From Rhodospirillaceae bacterium (GTDB lineage Bacteria; Pseudomonadota; Alphaproteobacteria; GCA-2731375), in assembly GCA_018660265.1 (NCBI GenBank), contig JABJKS010000031.1, positions 62,001 to 126,000 on the forward strand: a stretch of DNA of 64,000 nucleotides. The letters run 5' to 3'. Positions 25,177-35,246 of this stretch are shown here, one piece after another. Every line of letters begins with the position of its first letter. Positions within the stretch are counted from its first letter, which is position 1. The notes under the pieces are model-generated. The model saw only the letters and a program-made list of their open reading frames with translations, was not told where the DNA came from and made no database searches. Position numbers and translations under genes: made by a program.

Positions 25177-27051
25177 TTAGGCCACTCTGCGTGAGGACGA
25201 TCGTTTGCCTTTCTCGTCCTCTTCCTCGAACAGTTCCGCCAGCTTATCCATCATGGCACCACCCAACTGTTCAGCATCGACAATCGTCACGGCGCGCTGA
25301 TAATAGCGGGTGACGTCATGGCCAATACCGACCGCGATCAATTCCACGGGAGATTGGTTTTCGATCCAATCAATGGCCGCGCGCAGATGTTTTTCCAGAT
25401 AGTTGCCGGCGTTGACGGAAAGCGTCGAATCGTCCACCGGCGCACCGTCCGAAATCACCATCAGAATACGTCGCTGTTCGGGACGATAGACCAGGCGGTT
25501 ATGGGCCCAGATTAAGGCCTCGCCATCGATATTTTCCTTCAACAACCCTTCGCGCATCATCAGGCCAAGGCCACGACGGGCCCGCCGCCACGGCGCATCC
25601 GCGCTTTTGTAGATGATATGGCGCAGGTCGTTCAGCCGCCCCGGTGCCGCAGGCTTGCCTTCGCGCAGCCATTTTTCACGGCTTTGCCCACCTTTCCACG
25701 CGCGCGTGGTAAAGCCCAGGATCTCGACCTTCACATTACAGCGTTCCAGCGTGCGGGCCAGAATATCGGCGCACATGGCGGCAACCGTAATGGGCCGCCC
25801 CCGCATGGAGCCGGAATTATCAATCAACAAGGTGACAACCGTGTCCCGGAAATCCATGTCACGCTCCATCTTGAAAGATAGAGGCAGAAGTGGGTTGGTG
25901 ACGATGCGGGACAGCTTGCCCGCATCCAGCATGCCCTCTTCCAGATCGAATTCCCAGCTGCGGTTCTGCTTCGCCATCAGGCGTCGTTGCAAGCGGTTTG
26001 CCAGGCGCCCGACGACACCCTGCATGTTGGAGAGTTGTTGATCCAGATAGGCCCGCAGTCGTGCCAGTTCCTCTGCATCGCAAAGCTCGATCGCTTCTAT
26101 TTCCTCATCGAATTCGTCGGTAAAATAGCGGTAGGGGGGCTCATTCGGGCTTTCGGGCAGCATATCGCCCGGACGCCATTGCCGCCGGCCCCGGCCCGGT
26201 TCCTCGCTGCCGGACATGGCGTCGGCGTCTTCCGCCTCCATCTCCGATTCCGCTTCCGCATCGCCGTCGGCAGAGCCATCCTGGCTATCGGAGCCGTCAG
26301 GGTCGCCGCCGTCGTCGGCTGCACCTTCACCACCCTCGCCCTCGCCCTCGCCGTCGGCCATTTCCTCTTCATCGTTTTCTGGATTGTCTTCCAGATCATC
26401 CGATTCCGTGCCGTCTTCTTCGCCCAAATCCAGATCGGAGATCAATTTCCGGGTCAGGCGGGCAAAGGCGTTCTGATCGGTGATGTTGCCGGTCAGGTTT
26501 TTCAGATCATCGCCGGCTTTTTCTTCCACCCAGGGGCGGATATGTTCGACCATGGGTTTGGCGGACGATGGCGGTGGCTTGCCGGTCAGTTGTTCCCGCA
26601 CCAGCATGGCGACCACTTCGGGCAACAAGGCCTCCCCTGGGTCTTGGACAGAGGCATAACCCCGGGCCCGGCAGCGTTCCTCCAACATGGCATCAAGGTT
26701 GTCTGAAACACCCATCATGCGGTTGGCACCGAGGGACTCCACACGGGCCTGCTCCGCCGCTTCGAACACGGCGCGGGCGGTTGCTCCCTTGGGCTGGTTT
26801 ATGGCGTGCAGTCGGTTGTCGTGATGACGATGCCACAAAGCCAGGGCATCACCGCTGCCACGGACATGGGCAACTTCCTCATCGCCAAGTTCCCGGCTGG
26901 GGGTGGGCAGACGATTGCGGCTGTTGCCGGTTGCAGTCCCTTCAGCGCCGAAATTGACCGACAGCTCGTTATCGCGCGCGATGGCGCGAACGGCGGCGGT
27001 CACCGCGCGCTTAAAAGGTTCGACCGGGTTTTCCGGCTTCATGGCCGCCAT
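25177..27051 (-). CDS. cobT: Cobaltochelatase subunit CobT
   Basis: A 624-residue AAA+-partner subunit of the aerobic cobaltochelatase, which inserts Co2+ into hydrogenobyrinate a,c-diamide together with CobS and CobN. The N-terminal region starts [26 protein letters not shown] highly acidic low-complexity linker ([20 protein letters not shown], about residues 215-235 and beyond) precedes the C-terminal VWA domain with its MIDAS motif DNSGSMRG. The start at 27051 lies 4 bases after the CobS stop, and longer frames run into CobS. CobN is not in the window. Confidence 0.95.
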   Translation of the reverse strand: MAAMKPENPVEPFKRAVTAAVRAIARDNELSVNFGAEGTATGNSRNRLPTPSRELGDEEVAHVRGSGDALALWHRHHDNRLHAINQPKGATARAVFEAAEQARVESLGANRMMGVSDNLDAMLEERCRARGYASVQDPGEALLPEVVAMLVREQLTGKPPPSSAKPMVEHIRPWVEEKAGDDLKNLTGNITDQNAFARLTRKLISDLDLGEEDGTESDDLEDNPENDEEEMADGEGEGEGGEGAADDGGDPDGSDSQDGSADGDAEAESEMEAEDADAMSGSEEPGRGRRQWRPGDMLPESPNEPPYRYFTDEFDEEIEAIELCDAEELARLRAYLDQQLSNMQGVVGRLANRLQRRLMAKQNRSWEFDLEEGMLDAGKLSRIVTNPLLPLSFKMERDMDFRDTVVTLLIDNSGSMRGRPITVAAMCADILARTLERCNVKVEILGFTTRAWKGGQSREKWLREGKPAAPGRLNDLRHIIYKSADAPWRRARRGLGLMMREGLLKENIDGEALIWAHNRLVYRPEQRRILMVISDGAPVDDSTLSVNAGNYLEKHLRAAIDWIENQSPVELIAVGIGHDVTRYYQRAVTIVDAEQLGGAMMDKLAELFEEEDEKGKRSSSRRVA

Positions 27052-27055
27052 TATT

Positions 27056-28060
27056 TTAGGCCAGTTGGATTTTCGCAGCGGATTCGGGCAACTCGTGACC
27101 GAAACAGCGTTGATAATATTCCGCCACCACCGGTCGCTCCATCTCGTCACAACGGTTGAGGAAGCTGACCCGGAAAGCAAAGGCCACATCGTCAAAGATG
27201 CGCGCATTGTCGGCCCAGGTGATCACCGTCCGTGGTGACATAACGGTAGAGATATCACCGTTCATGAAACCGGCCCGGGTCAGATCCGCGACCGAAACCA
27301 TGGAATTGATGTATTTCTGGCCTTCTTCGTTCTGCCAATCAGGTACCTTGGCCGAAACGATGCCGACTTCGGCATCATGGCCCAGATAGTTCAGGGTGGA
27401 GACAATGCTCCAGCGATCCATCTGGCCTTGGTTGATTTGCTGGGTGCCGTGATACAGCCCCGTGGTATCACCCAGGCCAACCGTGTTTGTGGTGGCGAAC
27501 AGGCGAAAGCTGGGGTGCGGACGGATCACACGGTTTTGATCCAGCAGGGTCATCTTGCCGTCGACTTCCAGAATACGCTGGATCACGAACATAACGTCGG
27601 GGCGACCGGCATCATATTCATCAAAGACCAGGGCGCAGGGGTGCTGCAGGGCCCAGGGCAAAATGCCTTCACGGAATTCGGTCACCTGCTTGCCATCGCG
27701 CAAAATGATGGCGTCCTTGCCCAGCAAATCAATGCGGCTGATGTGGCTGTCCAGGTTCACGCGAACGCAGGGCCAGCTCAGGCGGGCGGCAACCTGTTCG
27801 ATATGGGTCGATTTGCCCGTGCCGTGATAGCCCTGGATCATCACCCGGCGGTTATGGGAGAAACCGGCCAGGATGGCCATGGTCGTCTCGTGGTCGAACT
27901 GGTAGGCCTCATCCAGGTCCGGCACCAGGTCGGAGCTTTGGGAAAAGGCTGGCACCGTCATGTCGCTGTCCAGGCCGAATGTTTCGCGTACGCTTACCGT
28001 GATGTCGGGCGTATCAATAGGGTGAACCGACGTGTCATCGGCAGTAGCAATCAACGTCAT
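27056..28060 (-). CDS. cobS: Cobaltochelatase subunit CobS
   Basis: A 334-residue MoxR-like AAA+ ATPase. Walker A is [10 protein letters not shown] (about residues 76-85), Walker B is [13 protein letters not shown], and sensor 1 is LFATTNTVG. With CobT it forms the ATP-driven ring that powers CobN during cobalt insertion in aerobic cobalamin synthesis. CobS then CobT is the usual order in alphaproteobacteria. The DnaJ-domain gene lies 52 bases upstream on the same strand, also a common arrangement. Confidence 0.96.
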   Translation of the reverse strand: MTLIATADDTSVHPIDTPDITVSVRETFGLDSDMTVPAFSQSSDLVPDLDEAYQFDHETTMAILAGFSHNRRVMIQGYHGTGKSTHIEQVAARLSWPCVRVNLDSHISRIDLLGKDAIILRDGKQVTEFREGILPWALQHPCALVFDEYDAGRPDVMFVIQRILEVDGKMTLLDQNRVIRPHPSFRLFATTNTVGLGDTTGLYHGTQQINQGQMDRWSIVSTLNYLGHDAEVGIVSAKVPDWQNEEGQKYINSMVSVADLTRAGFMNGDISTVMSPRTVITWADNARIFDDVAFAFRVSFLNRCDEMERPVVAEYYQRCFGHELPESAAKIQLA

Positions 28061-28112
28061 GGTACAGAATCCTGTTGTTCGTGTTGTCGCGTCAAAATGA
28101 TGGGTCCCCGGC

Positions 28113-28697
28113 CTAACCTTGCGGCAGGCCAGAAGACTTTAGGTTTGTATACGCCTCGTTGATGGATTTGAAGCGTTCTTCAGCTTTTTTGTCACCGCCA
28201 TTCGCATCGGGGTGAAAACGTTTAACCAGTTGCTTATAACGCATTTTGATGTCTTGCAAGGTTGCCGTTTCATCCAGGTCCAATTGGGCAAGGTCCTGGC
28301 GCTGTTGCCGGGTCGGTCGCAACTTGGGTTTTCCCGCCTTCGTTTGGCTGTCCAAATCCTCAAAAAGGCCGTGGTGATCCCTGACCCGGCCCTCTATCCA
28401 GGCGGCATAGCCGCGTTCTCCCAGCTTCCAGGTGGGGCGATGACCGGTGACGGCTTCGTCACGAAACTTCTCAATTTCGTCTTGACCCATTCCGGTAAAA
28501 TAATCCCAGCTGCGATTGTAGGCAGCCACGTGTTCCAGGCAGAACCAGTAATATTGATCCAAATTCGTTTTTGATTTCGGGGCGCGATGATCGCCGGCCT
28601 CTTCACAGGCGGCGAAATCGCAAACGCGTTCAGGCCGACCCGAGGGTTCGTCCACACGGGTCTTGGACACCGGTATGTCATTCTTGGTTCTTGCCAC
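28113..28697 (-). CDS. DnaJ-domain protein
   Basis: About 194 residues from GTG 28697. Longer frames overlap the divergent bolA gene and lack conserved sequence. The N-terminal part carries [17 protein letters not shown] and [13 protein letters not shown], a Cys-containing region typical of this alphaproteobacterial family. The C-terminal J domain includes [24 protein letters not shown], split here as [12 protein letters not shown] with the HPD tripeptide that stimulates DnaK ATPase. It lacks the G/F and zinc-finger regions of classical DnaJ. Its linkage to CobS is widely seen in relatives and no direct role in cobalamin synthesis is known to me. Confidence 0.85.
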   Translation of the reverse strand: MARTKNDIPVSKTRVDEPSGRPERVCDFAACEEAGDHRAPKSKTNLDQYYWFCLEHVAAYNRSWDYFTGMGQDEIEKFRDEAVTGHRPTWKLGERGYAAWIEGRVRDHHGLFEDLDSQTKAGKPKLRPTRQQRQDLAQLDLDETATLQDIKMRYKQLVKRFHPDANGGDKKAEERFKSINEAYTNLKSSGLPQG

Positions 28698-28774
28698 GGA
28701 TGGAGTATGCTGACTTCGACCAGCGCTTTCAATAGCTGGCGGTAATTGAATAAATATGGGGATTGGGACAATAG

Positions 28775-29047
28775 ATGACCATGGCGGCAACGATAGAAGA
28801 CAAACTGACGGCAGCGCTATCGCCGGAACGGTTGGAGGTTGAGGACCAGTCGCATCAGCATGCGGGTCATGCAGGTGCCCGCGAAGGCGGCGAAAGCCAT
28901 TTTGCGGTGATAATCGTAGCCGACATTTTTCAGGGGATGAGCCGCCTTGCAAGGCAACGGCTGGTCAACGAAACCCTGCAGGTGGAACTAGCCGGTGCCA
29001 TACATGCCCTATCTATACGGGCGATTACGCCGGACGAGGTCAGATAA
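28775..29047 (+). CDS. BolA family protein
   Basis: A 90-residue BolA/YrbA-like protein: IEDKLTAALSPERLEVEDQSHQHAGH, then GGESHFAVIIVADIFQGMSRLARQR and a final VNETL. The HAGH/SHF histidines correspond to the ligand residues that hold a [2Fe-2S] cluster together with monothiol glutaredoxins. It probably takes part in iron-sulfur trafficking or stress regulation. It is divergent from the DnaJ-domain gene with about 77 bases between starts. ATG 28775 and ATG 28781 are both in frame. Confidence 0.92.
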   Translation: MTMAATIEDKLTAALSPERLEVEDQSHQHAGHAGAREGGESHFAVIIVADIFQGMSRLARQRLVNETLQVELAGAIHALSIRAITPDEVR

Positions 29048-29214
29048 GATTGTGATATGTCGAAGAAATGTCCAGTATAGCACCGTAATTACAACTTATA
29101 TACGTGTTTGGTTGTTTTATTAGAATTTGCGACTATTTTTATAGAGTTATTGAAAATAAATTCGCATTATGGTTATATGGGGAGATGAAAGATCACCAAT
29201 TAAAGGATGAATTC

Positions 29215-29556
29215 ATGTTTCGACCGACCCGTAGTGGATATGCCGAACAGGTGGACCGCATGCGCCGCAATATCCGCATCGGCTCTCGCCGTACGTCGAT
29301 CAAGCTTGAACCTGAAATGTGGGAAGCGCTCGGGGAAATCTGTGCTCTGACGGAAAAGTCGCTCAACCAAATCTGCACGGAGGTTTATGCCGCCAACAAT
29401 GTAGATAATCCGGATCATCCCGATGATATTGCGGGTTGCGGCAATTTCACATCGGAGTTGCGGGTTTTTATTCTGGACTTTTTTCGGGCTGCGGCGCGCC
29501 AGGGTGGATTGGAGCATATGCAGCCGTCCATCACAGGAAGTCCGGTGGGAATGTAG
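29215..29556 (+). CDS. Ribbon-helix-helix domain protein (RHH_4 type)
   Basis: A 113-residue protein starting at ATG 29215, preceded by AAAGGATG at a spacing of 7. The DNA-binding ribbon-helix-helix is clear: SRRTSIKLEPEMWEALGEICALTEKSLNQI. A later FTSELRVFILDFFRAAA helix completes the fold of this alphaproteobacterial family. It is likely a transcription regulator or nucleoid-associated protein of unknown target. The frame is open upstream to 29104 but that AT-rich part looks noncoding. It is convergent with the CorC-like gene. Confidence 0.82.
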   Translation: MFRPTRSGYAEQVDRMRRNIRIGSRRTSIKLEPEMWEALGEICALTEKSLNQICTEVYAANNVDNPDHPDDIAGCGNFTSELRVFILDFFRAAARQGGLEHMQPSITGSPVGM

Positions 29557-29576
29557 GACAAAAAGTATGCCGGCGA

Positions 29577-30884
29577 TTATTCCTGAATGGTCGTTTCCCG
29601 TGGCGGTTTGATCCGCACAGCGGTTACTTGGTTGCGCATACGGCGCACCACTTCAAAGGTAAAGCCGTCATGGCTAAAACGTTCACCCACATCGGGGATG
29701 CGCCGGGCCAGGCGAATGACCAGACCGGCGATTGTGGCGGCATCGTCTTCGGGCAGTTCCCACTCAAAATCCCGGTTCAGATCCCGCACAGTGACCACGC
29801 CGTCAATCAAGAAACTGTTACCCGCTTCGCGCCGGACCGCGCTGGAGCGGCTGATATCATGTTCATCGCTGATCTCGCCAACGATTTCCTCCAGAATGTC
29901 TTCCAACGTGACCAGGCCCATCAATGCGCCATATTCGTCCACAACTAGGGCGAAATGCTCCCGCCGTTCGCGAAATGCGTCCAACTGTTCGATCAGGGAT
30001 GTGGTTTCCGGCACGAACCAGGGCTCTCGCCACAGGTTTTTCAGGGCCGGCGCGCTGTCATTCCCCGCCTGGTTTCGGTCATCGGTTTGCGTCGCGCTGA
30101 TGGCACGCAGCAAATCCTTGGCGTGGAGAATGCCAACGATGTTGTCCATATCGCCCTGCCATAGGGGTACGCGGCTATAAGGGGTGGCCAGCAAGGCGGC
30201 CGCGATCTCGTGGGCCGGCTGGGCAGCATCCAGAATGAACATATTCTTCCGATGCACCATGATTTCCGAAACATCGACGTCGGAGAGATCTAGGATGCCA
30301 TCCAACATGTCCCGGTCGCTTTTAATCATGGCACCGTCCCTGGTATGAAGGGCCAGGGCACCACGCAATTCTTCCGAGGCATCGTCTGTTTCTTCTTCGC
30401 CGTGCATGCGGATGCCGAATAAACGCAAAACAACAGAAACAATCTTCTGTACCAGATCAGCAAGGGGACCGAGGAAGAATACAATGGGGCCAATAACGGG
30501 TGCTGTCGCCAAAGCCGTACGATCCGCGCGGTTCAGGGCGTAGGTTTTCGGCAGAACTTCCGCAAAGATCACCACCAGGACCGTCATCAACGCGGTGGCA
30601 TAGGCGACGCCTACTTTACCAAACATGGCAATCATCACCGACGTGGCCAGGGCAGAGGCCAGGATATTGACGAGATTGTTGCCGAGCAGCACAGCGCCTA
30701 TCAGACGGCCAGGGTTGGCAACGAGGCGGTTCACCCGGCTCGCCCGGCCTAGGCCCCGACGCTCCAACTGATGCATGCGGGCCCGCGAAACGGCGGTCAG
30801 GGCGGTTTCCGTACCGGAAAAGAATGCCGATAGCACCAACAGTACCAAAACACCGATTATAGAAAACAATAGCTCGCCATCCAT
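29577..30884 (-). CDS. CorC/HlyC-type transporter (CNNM, CBS-pair and CorC_HlyC domains)
   Basis: A 435-residue membrane protein. The DUF21/CNNM transmembrane domain occupies residues about 1-190 (FFSGTETALTAVSRARMHQLE is its signature). Two CBS domains follow (about 205-330, with EIMVHRKNM and FALVVDEYGALMGLVTLEDILEEIVGEI), and a CorC_HlyC C-terminal domain ends the chain. The family is linked to Mg2+/Co2+ efflux, and the older 'hemolysin' name is not informative. It lies 15 bases after aroB, with AAAGGAACG ahead of the ATG, so it appears to be the third gene of an aroK-aroB-corC operon. Confidence 0.92.
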   Translation of the reverse strand: MDGELLFSIIGVLVLLVLSAFFSGTETALTAVSRARMHQLERRGLGRASRVNRLVANPGRLIGAVLLGNNLVNILASALATSVMIAMFGKVGVAYATALMTVLVVIFAEVLPKTYALNRADRTALATAPVIGPIVFFLGPLADLVQKIVSVVLRLFGIRMHGEEETDDASEELRGALALHTRDGAMIKSDRDMLDGILDLSDVDVSEIMVHRKNMFILDAAQPAHEIAAALLATPYSRVPLWQGDMDNIVGILHAKDLLRAISATQTDDRNQAGNDSAPALKNLWREPWFVPETTSLIEQLDAFRERREHFALVVDEYGALMGLVTLEDILEEIVGEISDEHDISRSSAVRREAGNSFLIDGVVTVRDLNRDFEWELPEDDAATIAGLVIRLARRIPDVGERFSHDGFTFEVVRRMRNQVTAVRIKPPRETTIQE

Positions 30885-30899
30885 GGCGTATTCGTTCCT

Positions 30900-32048
30900 T
30901 TACGACCGTGTCGAAGCAGGCTTGGTTTGTAAGGCAGCCTGCAGCATTTCTTTCACCGCATCCTCCGAGACGTCATTGGTGATGAAGGATTGCCCGATGC
31001 CCTTGGCCAGAATAAAGGTCAATTGACCCTGCGATACTTTTTTGTCCTGGCGCATATGCCCCAACATGACATCCGCCGTTAGCGTGCCCAGGCCCATTTG
31101 CGAAGCCGAAACAGGCAGGCCCATCCGCTCCAAATGGCGGCGCACCCGGGCGCTGTCCTGGCTTGGACACAAGCCAAGTTGGCTGGACAGGGTGAAGGCC
31201 ATGTCCAAACCAATGGCCACGGCCTCACCATGCAACAGACGGCCGTCATAACCAGCCTCAGCCTCCAAGGCGTGGGCAAAGGTGTGGCCCAGGTTCAACA
31301 AGGCCCGGTCGCCGCTTTCCCTCTCGTCACGGGCGACGATCGCTGCCTTGGACCGGCAGGATACAGCCACCGCATGGGCAAGTGCGCTGGGCACACCGTC
31401 CAGCATGTGGGGCCCATTTCCCTCCAGCCATTCAAAAAATGCAAAGTCATCGATCAGGCCGTATTTTACGACTTCGCCATATCCCGCCCGCAATTCCCGT
31501 TCCGGCAGGGTAGACAGGGCGGACACATCGGCGAGCACCAGACGCGGTTGATAAAAGGCACCGACAAGGTTCTTGCCCTGGCTGACATTGACCGCCGTCT
31601 TGCCCCCGACGGAGCTGTCGACTTGGGATAGAAGCGTTGTTGGGATCTGTATGAAGTCGACCCCACGACGCAAAATGGCGGCGGCAAAACCCGCCAGATC
31701 ACCGACCACACCGCCGCCCAGGGCAACAATCGTATCGCGGCGTTCAATGCGCAGCTCCAGCAATTGATCCAGCACGGCCTGTAGCTGGGTAAAGTTTTTG
31801 CTGCCTTCCCCGGCCGGAATGATAATCACATCATTTTGGATGCCGGCCGCATCCAGCGATTCTTGCAATTGTGTCAGATGCAATGCCGCAACTGTGCTGT
31901 CGGTAATTATGGCTACCCTTGGCCGGGCCAATACGGATGCCAAATGGCGACCAGCCTGCGCCAACAAATTCTCGCCAATAATAATGTCATAGGATCGCTC
32001 CGCCAGATCGACCCTGACCGTTGTCTCGTCCAAGCCGCTCGCCGTCAT
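30900..32048 (-). CDS. aroB: 3-dehydroquinate synthase
   Basis: A 382-residue DHQ synthase, the second enzyme of the shikimate pathway (DAHP to 3-dehydroquinate, NAD+ and metal dependent). Signature regions include IPAGEGSKNF, ALGGGVVGDLAGFAAA, IPTTLLSQVDSSVGGKTAVN, and the metal-ligand stretch LNLGHTFAHALE. Its ATG overlaps the aroK stop as ATGA, so translation is coupled. The C-terminus shows nothing unusual. Confidence 0.97.
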   Translation of the reverse strand: MTASGLDETTVRVDLAERSYDIIIGENLLAQAGRHLASVLARPRVAIITDSTVAALHLTQLQESLDAAGIQNDVIIIPAGEGSKNFTQLQAVLDQLLELRIERRDTIVALGGGVVGDLAGFAAAILRRGVDFIQIPTTLLSQVDSSVGGKTAVNVSQGKNLVGAFYQPRLVLADVSALSTLPERELRAGYGEVVKYGLIDDFAFFEWLEGNGPHMLDGVPSALAHAVAVSCRSKAAIVARDERESGDRALLNLGHTFAHALEAEAGYDGRLLHGEAVAIGLDMAFTLSSQLGLCPSQDSARVRRHLERMGLPVSASQMGLGTLTADVMLGHMRQDKKVSQGQLTFILAKGIGQSFITNDVSEDAVKEMLQAALQTKPASTRS

Positions 32049-32629
32049 GCCCCGCCATTCCCTTCCGATGCCCGGTTCGATTCTCGGTTCGATGCCATAT
32101 ACAGGCGCAAAGCCTTGACAATTTCCTCCACCACTTTTTCATGCGGGCCTTCGCCTGTGGTCACTGTCACATCGGCCTGGGCATAAATCGGGTCCCTTTC
32201 GTGCATTAATTTACGCAGGATTTGTTCCGGGTCACCTTGTTTCAACAAAGGCCGGTTATCCCGGCGCAGGACCCGTTCCAGCAAGATAGGCAGTTCTGCC
32301 TTCAGCCACACTGAAACGCCGTTTTCTGCGATGGCGGCACGGGTTTCGGGATCCATGAAGGCACCGCCCCCCGTAGCCAGAACATGGGGTTCGCCATGCA
32401 ATAAACGCGCGATCACCTGGCGTTCACCGGTGCGGAAGGCTTCTTCACCATGGCGGCTGAAAATTTCCTCGATACTACAGCCCGCTGCAGCCTCAATCTC
32501 TTGATCCGCATCGAAAAAAGTCAGGCCAAGGCGTTTTGCCAGACGCCGGCCCACGGATGATTTTCCTGCACCCATCAAGCCTACCAGGACGATGCCACGA
32601 TCCAAAATCGGGACGATATTTTCGCTCAT
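32045..32629 (-). CDS. aroK: Shikimate kinase
   Basis: About 194 residues from ATG 32629 (a second in-frame ATG at 32647 adds six residues, and neither has a strong ribosome-binding site). Walker A is GLMGAGKSSVGR, the shikimate-binding Asp lies in FFDADQEIE, and LATGGGAFMD and the lid region RRDNRPLL are present. It phosphorylates shikimate at O-3. Coupled to aroB by a 4-base overlap, the usual proteobacterial arrangement. Confidence 0.96.
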   Translation of the reverse strand: MSENIVPILDRGIVLVGLMGAGKSSVGRRLAKRLGLTFFDADQEIEAAAGCSIEEIFSRHGEEAFRTGERQVIARLLHGEPHVLATGGGAFMDPETRAAIAENGVSVWLKAELPILLERVLRRDNRPLLKQGDPEQILRKLMHERDPIYAQADVTVTTGEGPHEKVVEEIVKALRLYMASNRESNRASEGNGGA

Positions 32630-32647
32630 GACGCTTTCACTGATCAT

Positions 32648-32944
32648 TCAATAATTCGGCAACGATTTGGGCCATCCTGCACATTGACGGCCTGTATAAC
32701 CACGCTGTACGTGGAGGCCCAAAGGGGAAAGGTCCATTATTGTTAGGCACGCTTGTTCGGTTCCGTTGCATGGTTGGTCAGCAATATATAGATTGGCAAC
32801 AGAATTTACTGACTGCCAAACGTGACGAGTTGATCGACTAATTTCTGCCACAATTGCAGTTTAGCAAATATCTAAGCTGCTGTCGTCATTCGCTGGTTCG
32901 ATGAAAGAATTTTGCACCATAACCGAACATAATTACATTTTTTG
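32648..32944. other. Intergenic region between aroK and a small membrane peptide gene
   Basis: About 300 bases separating divergent genes, with AT-rich stretches near 32780-32950 likely to hold both promoters. A 67-codon frame on the minus strand (32648-32851) abuts aroK, but its composition (no hydrophobic core, no motif) does not support a protein. No RNA structure was recognised. Confidence 0.4.
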
Positions 32945-33085
32945 ATGAAAAACATATCCCTTACTATTATTGCAGTCTTGATTTTGGTCATTGGCGGAGG
33001 CATGGCCTTTTTGGCGATGTGGGAAATTCCCGCGCCAAGCGCGCCGGTACAAAAGGTACTGCCCGATGACCGCTTCCCGCGATAA
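32945..33085 (+). CDS. Small conserved-looking membrane peptide (46 aa)
   Basis: A 46-residue frame starting ATG AAA AAC. An N-terminal transmembrane helix (ISLTIIAVLILVIGGGMAFLA) is followed by the tail WEIPAPSAPVQKVLPDDRFP. The IPAP...V-x-K-x-(I/L)P-(D/N)-DRFPR tail looks familiar to me from small alphaproteobacterial membrane proteins, but I cannot check this here. It ends 10 bases before the start of the large exported protein, so they probably form one transcript. The function is unknown. It would be missed by length cut-offs. Confidence 0.65.
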   Translation: MKNISLTIIAVLILVIGGGMAFLAMWEIPAPSAPVQKVLPDDRFPR

Positions 33086-33095
33086 AGGCTGTTCG

Positions 33096-35246
33096 ATGTT
33101 TCGCCTTTCGATTCTGTTAATCCTTGCCGCCCAATTCGGCGCGGCCAGTTGGGTTGAGGCCGCCGATTTGCGATTGGCACAAACCCAGTCCGATGTTCGT
33201 CCTGATACCGCAGCTGATACCGCAGCTGATACCGCAGCTGATACCGGGACGCGGAAGGATGCTGACGACCTTCCCTCCGTTACCATAGGCACGGCCCCGG
33301 CAAGCAGGGCCCCGCGCATCATCACGAGGCCTAATGCTGATGCCAATACCAATACTGGAATTGCCTCAAAACCGAACTTCTCCGCGCCGGCGAAATCTTT
33401 GCAATTGCAACTGGATCCGAAGACCGGGCAGGCCCTGACGGCAGAACAGTTAGAGGAACGCGGCAAAAGGCGGATCAGCGCGCCGGTCCAGGCACCAAGA
33501 CAGCTACGGGCCCAGCAAACGGTACAGCCTGCTACGGGGGCCAACAATGTTGTCACGCCCGCGACACCGGCGAAGAACGTGGCGGCTGATAACGATATCC
33601 AGGTAAAGGTGCTGGGTCAGGCCAAGGTTTCAGCGATTGGTCTGTTGAACGATGCCAGAGGTGGTTTTGGCGATGATATGTGGTTGGGTACATCGTTGGC
33701 TCTGGTGACCGGATTGCTGCCCAAGTTGCCGGTGACGTCGGCCTCGCCCATCGTGCAATCCCTGCGCTGGCGACTATTGCTTTCCATCGCAATACCACCC
33801 CACGATGGCAACGTTGATGCCGAAGCTCATAACAGCGCCAAGGGGTCTGACGACGATGGCAGCGCCCTGGTCGCCTTGCGTATCGACCGGTTGGCCGCAG
33901 CGGGTAATTTCACGGCAGTGGCTCAATTGTTGAAATTCGTGCCCCGATCCGCAGATAACGGGACCTACGACCGCGTGCGGGTCGAGGCGGAGTTGCTGGC
34001 CGGCAATGTGCGCCAGGCCTGCCGCATGGTGCGTAACCGGTTGGGCCTTGGCGGCGTCAATGACGAAACCATCTGGCAGATGGTCATGGCCTTTTGTTTG
34101 GCCCTTGATGGGCAATCCGCCCAGGTCGAATTATATGAACAATTGCTCTATGAAAATGGTGTTGAGGATGAGGCCTATTTCATCCTTTTGGCAGGGTTGA
34201 ATAATGGCGAGGCGGAACCGGTCGGTGACATCGCCCATGCCCAGCCTTTGCATCTGGCTATGTTACGAGCCGCGCGCCGGGCGATCCCGGCCAATACAGT
34301 AAATAATGCTTCGCCTGCTGTCTTGCGGGCCATCGCCACGTCGCCGAATGCACCCCGTTCCATGCGCCTGGAGGCGGCGGAGCGGGCCGAGGCGATGGGC
34401 ACCTTGACAACTGATGTGTTGCGCCGGGTTTATGCCTCCATTCCGTTTTCAGCCGAACAAAGCGCTGATGCGACGGCCCTTGCGAACAGTCAGCCCGGCC
34501 CATCAGCCGCGGCAATTCTGTTTCAAGTGGCCCAGATTGACGCCCAGGTCGAAGGTCGCGCCAAGGCCCTTATGGCGGCCTGGCGCAATGGCCTGCGCAG
34601 TGGCCGGTACATGACATCTGTACGGGTCAATTTGAACGTGTTGAGGTCGATCAGGGCGACGGCTGATCTGGCATGGTTCGCCGCACCCGCGGGCCGGGCT
34701 CTTTTGGCCGCCGGCGACCGGGATGCCGCGCGGGCATGGTTGATGGCGGTGGTGGAACCCGCGCGCGCCGGCAATCATGATGCCGCCGCAGCCATGCTGG
34801 CCCTTGCGCCATTACTATATGTGACAGCAAACAATGTAGCCGACCACGAGCTTGATGCCATTATGGCAGAAGTTCTGGGCCGTTGGTGGCAGGGAGAGGT
34901 TGCAAATAGCAGCGCGGAAAGGTACCAACGGGCCTTGAGGTTATACGGCTTGCTGGAGGCTTTGGGCAGAGATGTCCCGGAGCGGCTTTGGCTGCCGTTA
35001 TTTGAAGCACCAACTGGAAAAATACCGCAAGCTTCACCCTCGCTGATGCTGGGGTTGGCGCGTGCTGCGGCGGATGGGCGACGGGGCGAAGTTGTTCTGC
35101 TTTCATTGTTGTTGCTGGGTGATGCTGGCCCAGGGATGAGTGATACCACGACCTTGGGCGGCATTGTCGACGCCTTGGGAAGTGTTGGTTTGGTCAAAGA
35201 AGCCGGCGCAGTGGCCTTCGAAGGGTTGTTGGGACTGGGCTTTTAG
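33096..35246 (+). CDS. Large exported helical-repeat protein of unknown function
   Basis: A 716-residue protein from ATG 33096, preceded by AAAGG. The signal peptide is MFRLSILLILAAQFGAASWVEA. Close to the new N-terminus is the repeat DTAADTAADTAADT, encoded by a 12-bp tandem repeat. A low-complexity Ala/Pro/Gln region runs to about residue 170. The remaining 540 residues are Ala/Leu-rich helices resembling TPR/SEL1-like solenoids (NVRQACRMVRNRLGLGG, ARAWLMAVVEPARAG). I do not recognise a named family. It is probably periplasmic. Its stop codon TAG forms the left edge of a dispersed palindromic repeat. Confidence 0.8.
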   Translation: MFRLSILLILAAQFGAASWVEAADLRLAQTQSDVRPDTAADTAADTAADTGTRKDADDLPSVTIGTAPASRAPRIITRPNADANTNTGIASKPNFSAPAKSLQLQLDPKTGQALTAEQLEERGKRRISAPVQAPRQLRAQQTVQPATGANNVVTPATPAKNVAADNDIQVKVLGQAKVSAIGLLNDARGGFGDDMWLGTSLALVTGLLPKLPVTSASPIVQSLRWRLLLSIAIPPHDGNVDAEAHNSAKGSDDDGSALVALRIDRLAAAGNFTAVAQLLKFVPRSADNGTYDRVRVEAELLAGNVRQACRMVRNRLGLGGVNDETIWQMVMAFCLALDGQSAQVELYEQLLYENGVEDEAYFILLAGLNNGEAEPVGDIAHAQPLHLAMLRAARRAIPANTVNNASPAVLRAIATSPNAPRSMRLEAAERAEAMGTLTTDVLRRVYASIPFSAEQSADATALANSQPGPSAAAILFQVAQIDAQVEGRAKALMAAWRNGLRSGRYMTSVRVNLNVLRSIRATADLAWFAAPAGRALLAAGDRDAARAWLMAVVEPARAGNHDAAAAMLALAPLLYVTANNVADHELDAIMAEVLGRWWQGEVANSSAERYQRALRLYGLLEALGRDVPERLWLPLFEAPTGKIPQASPSLMLGLARAAADGRRGEVVLLSLLLLGDAGPGMSDTTTLGGIVDALGSVGLVKEAGAVAFEGLLGLGF
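33203..33247 (+). repeat. 12-bp tandem repeat coding DTAA
   Basis: GATACCGCAGCT is repeated three times in tandem, followed by a partial fourth GATACCG copy, all in frame inside the exported protein just after its signal peptide. Changes in copy number would add or remove four residues without breaking the frame, so this is a potential length-variable linker. Confidence 0.8.

Noticed and set aside
26097-26706. Long plus-strand frames opposite cobT, rich in Ser/Pro or Ala/Gly
   Set aside because: They are the antisense of the acidic low-complexity linker of CobT and have no independent features.
32648-32851. 67-codon minus-strand frame upstream of aroK
   Set aside because: No ribosome-binding site, no hydrophobic or conserved pattern, and it abuts aroK without overlap. 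Probably leader sequence.
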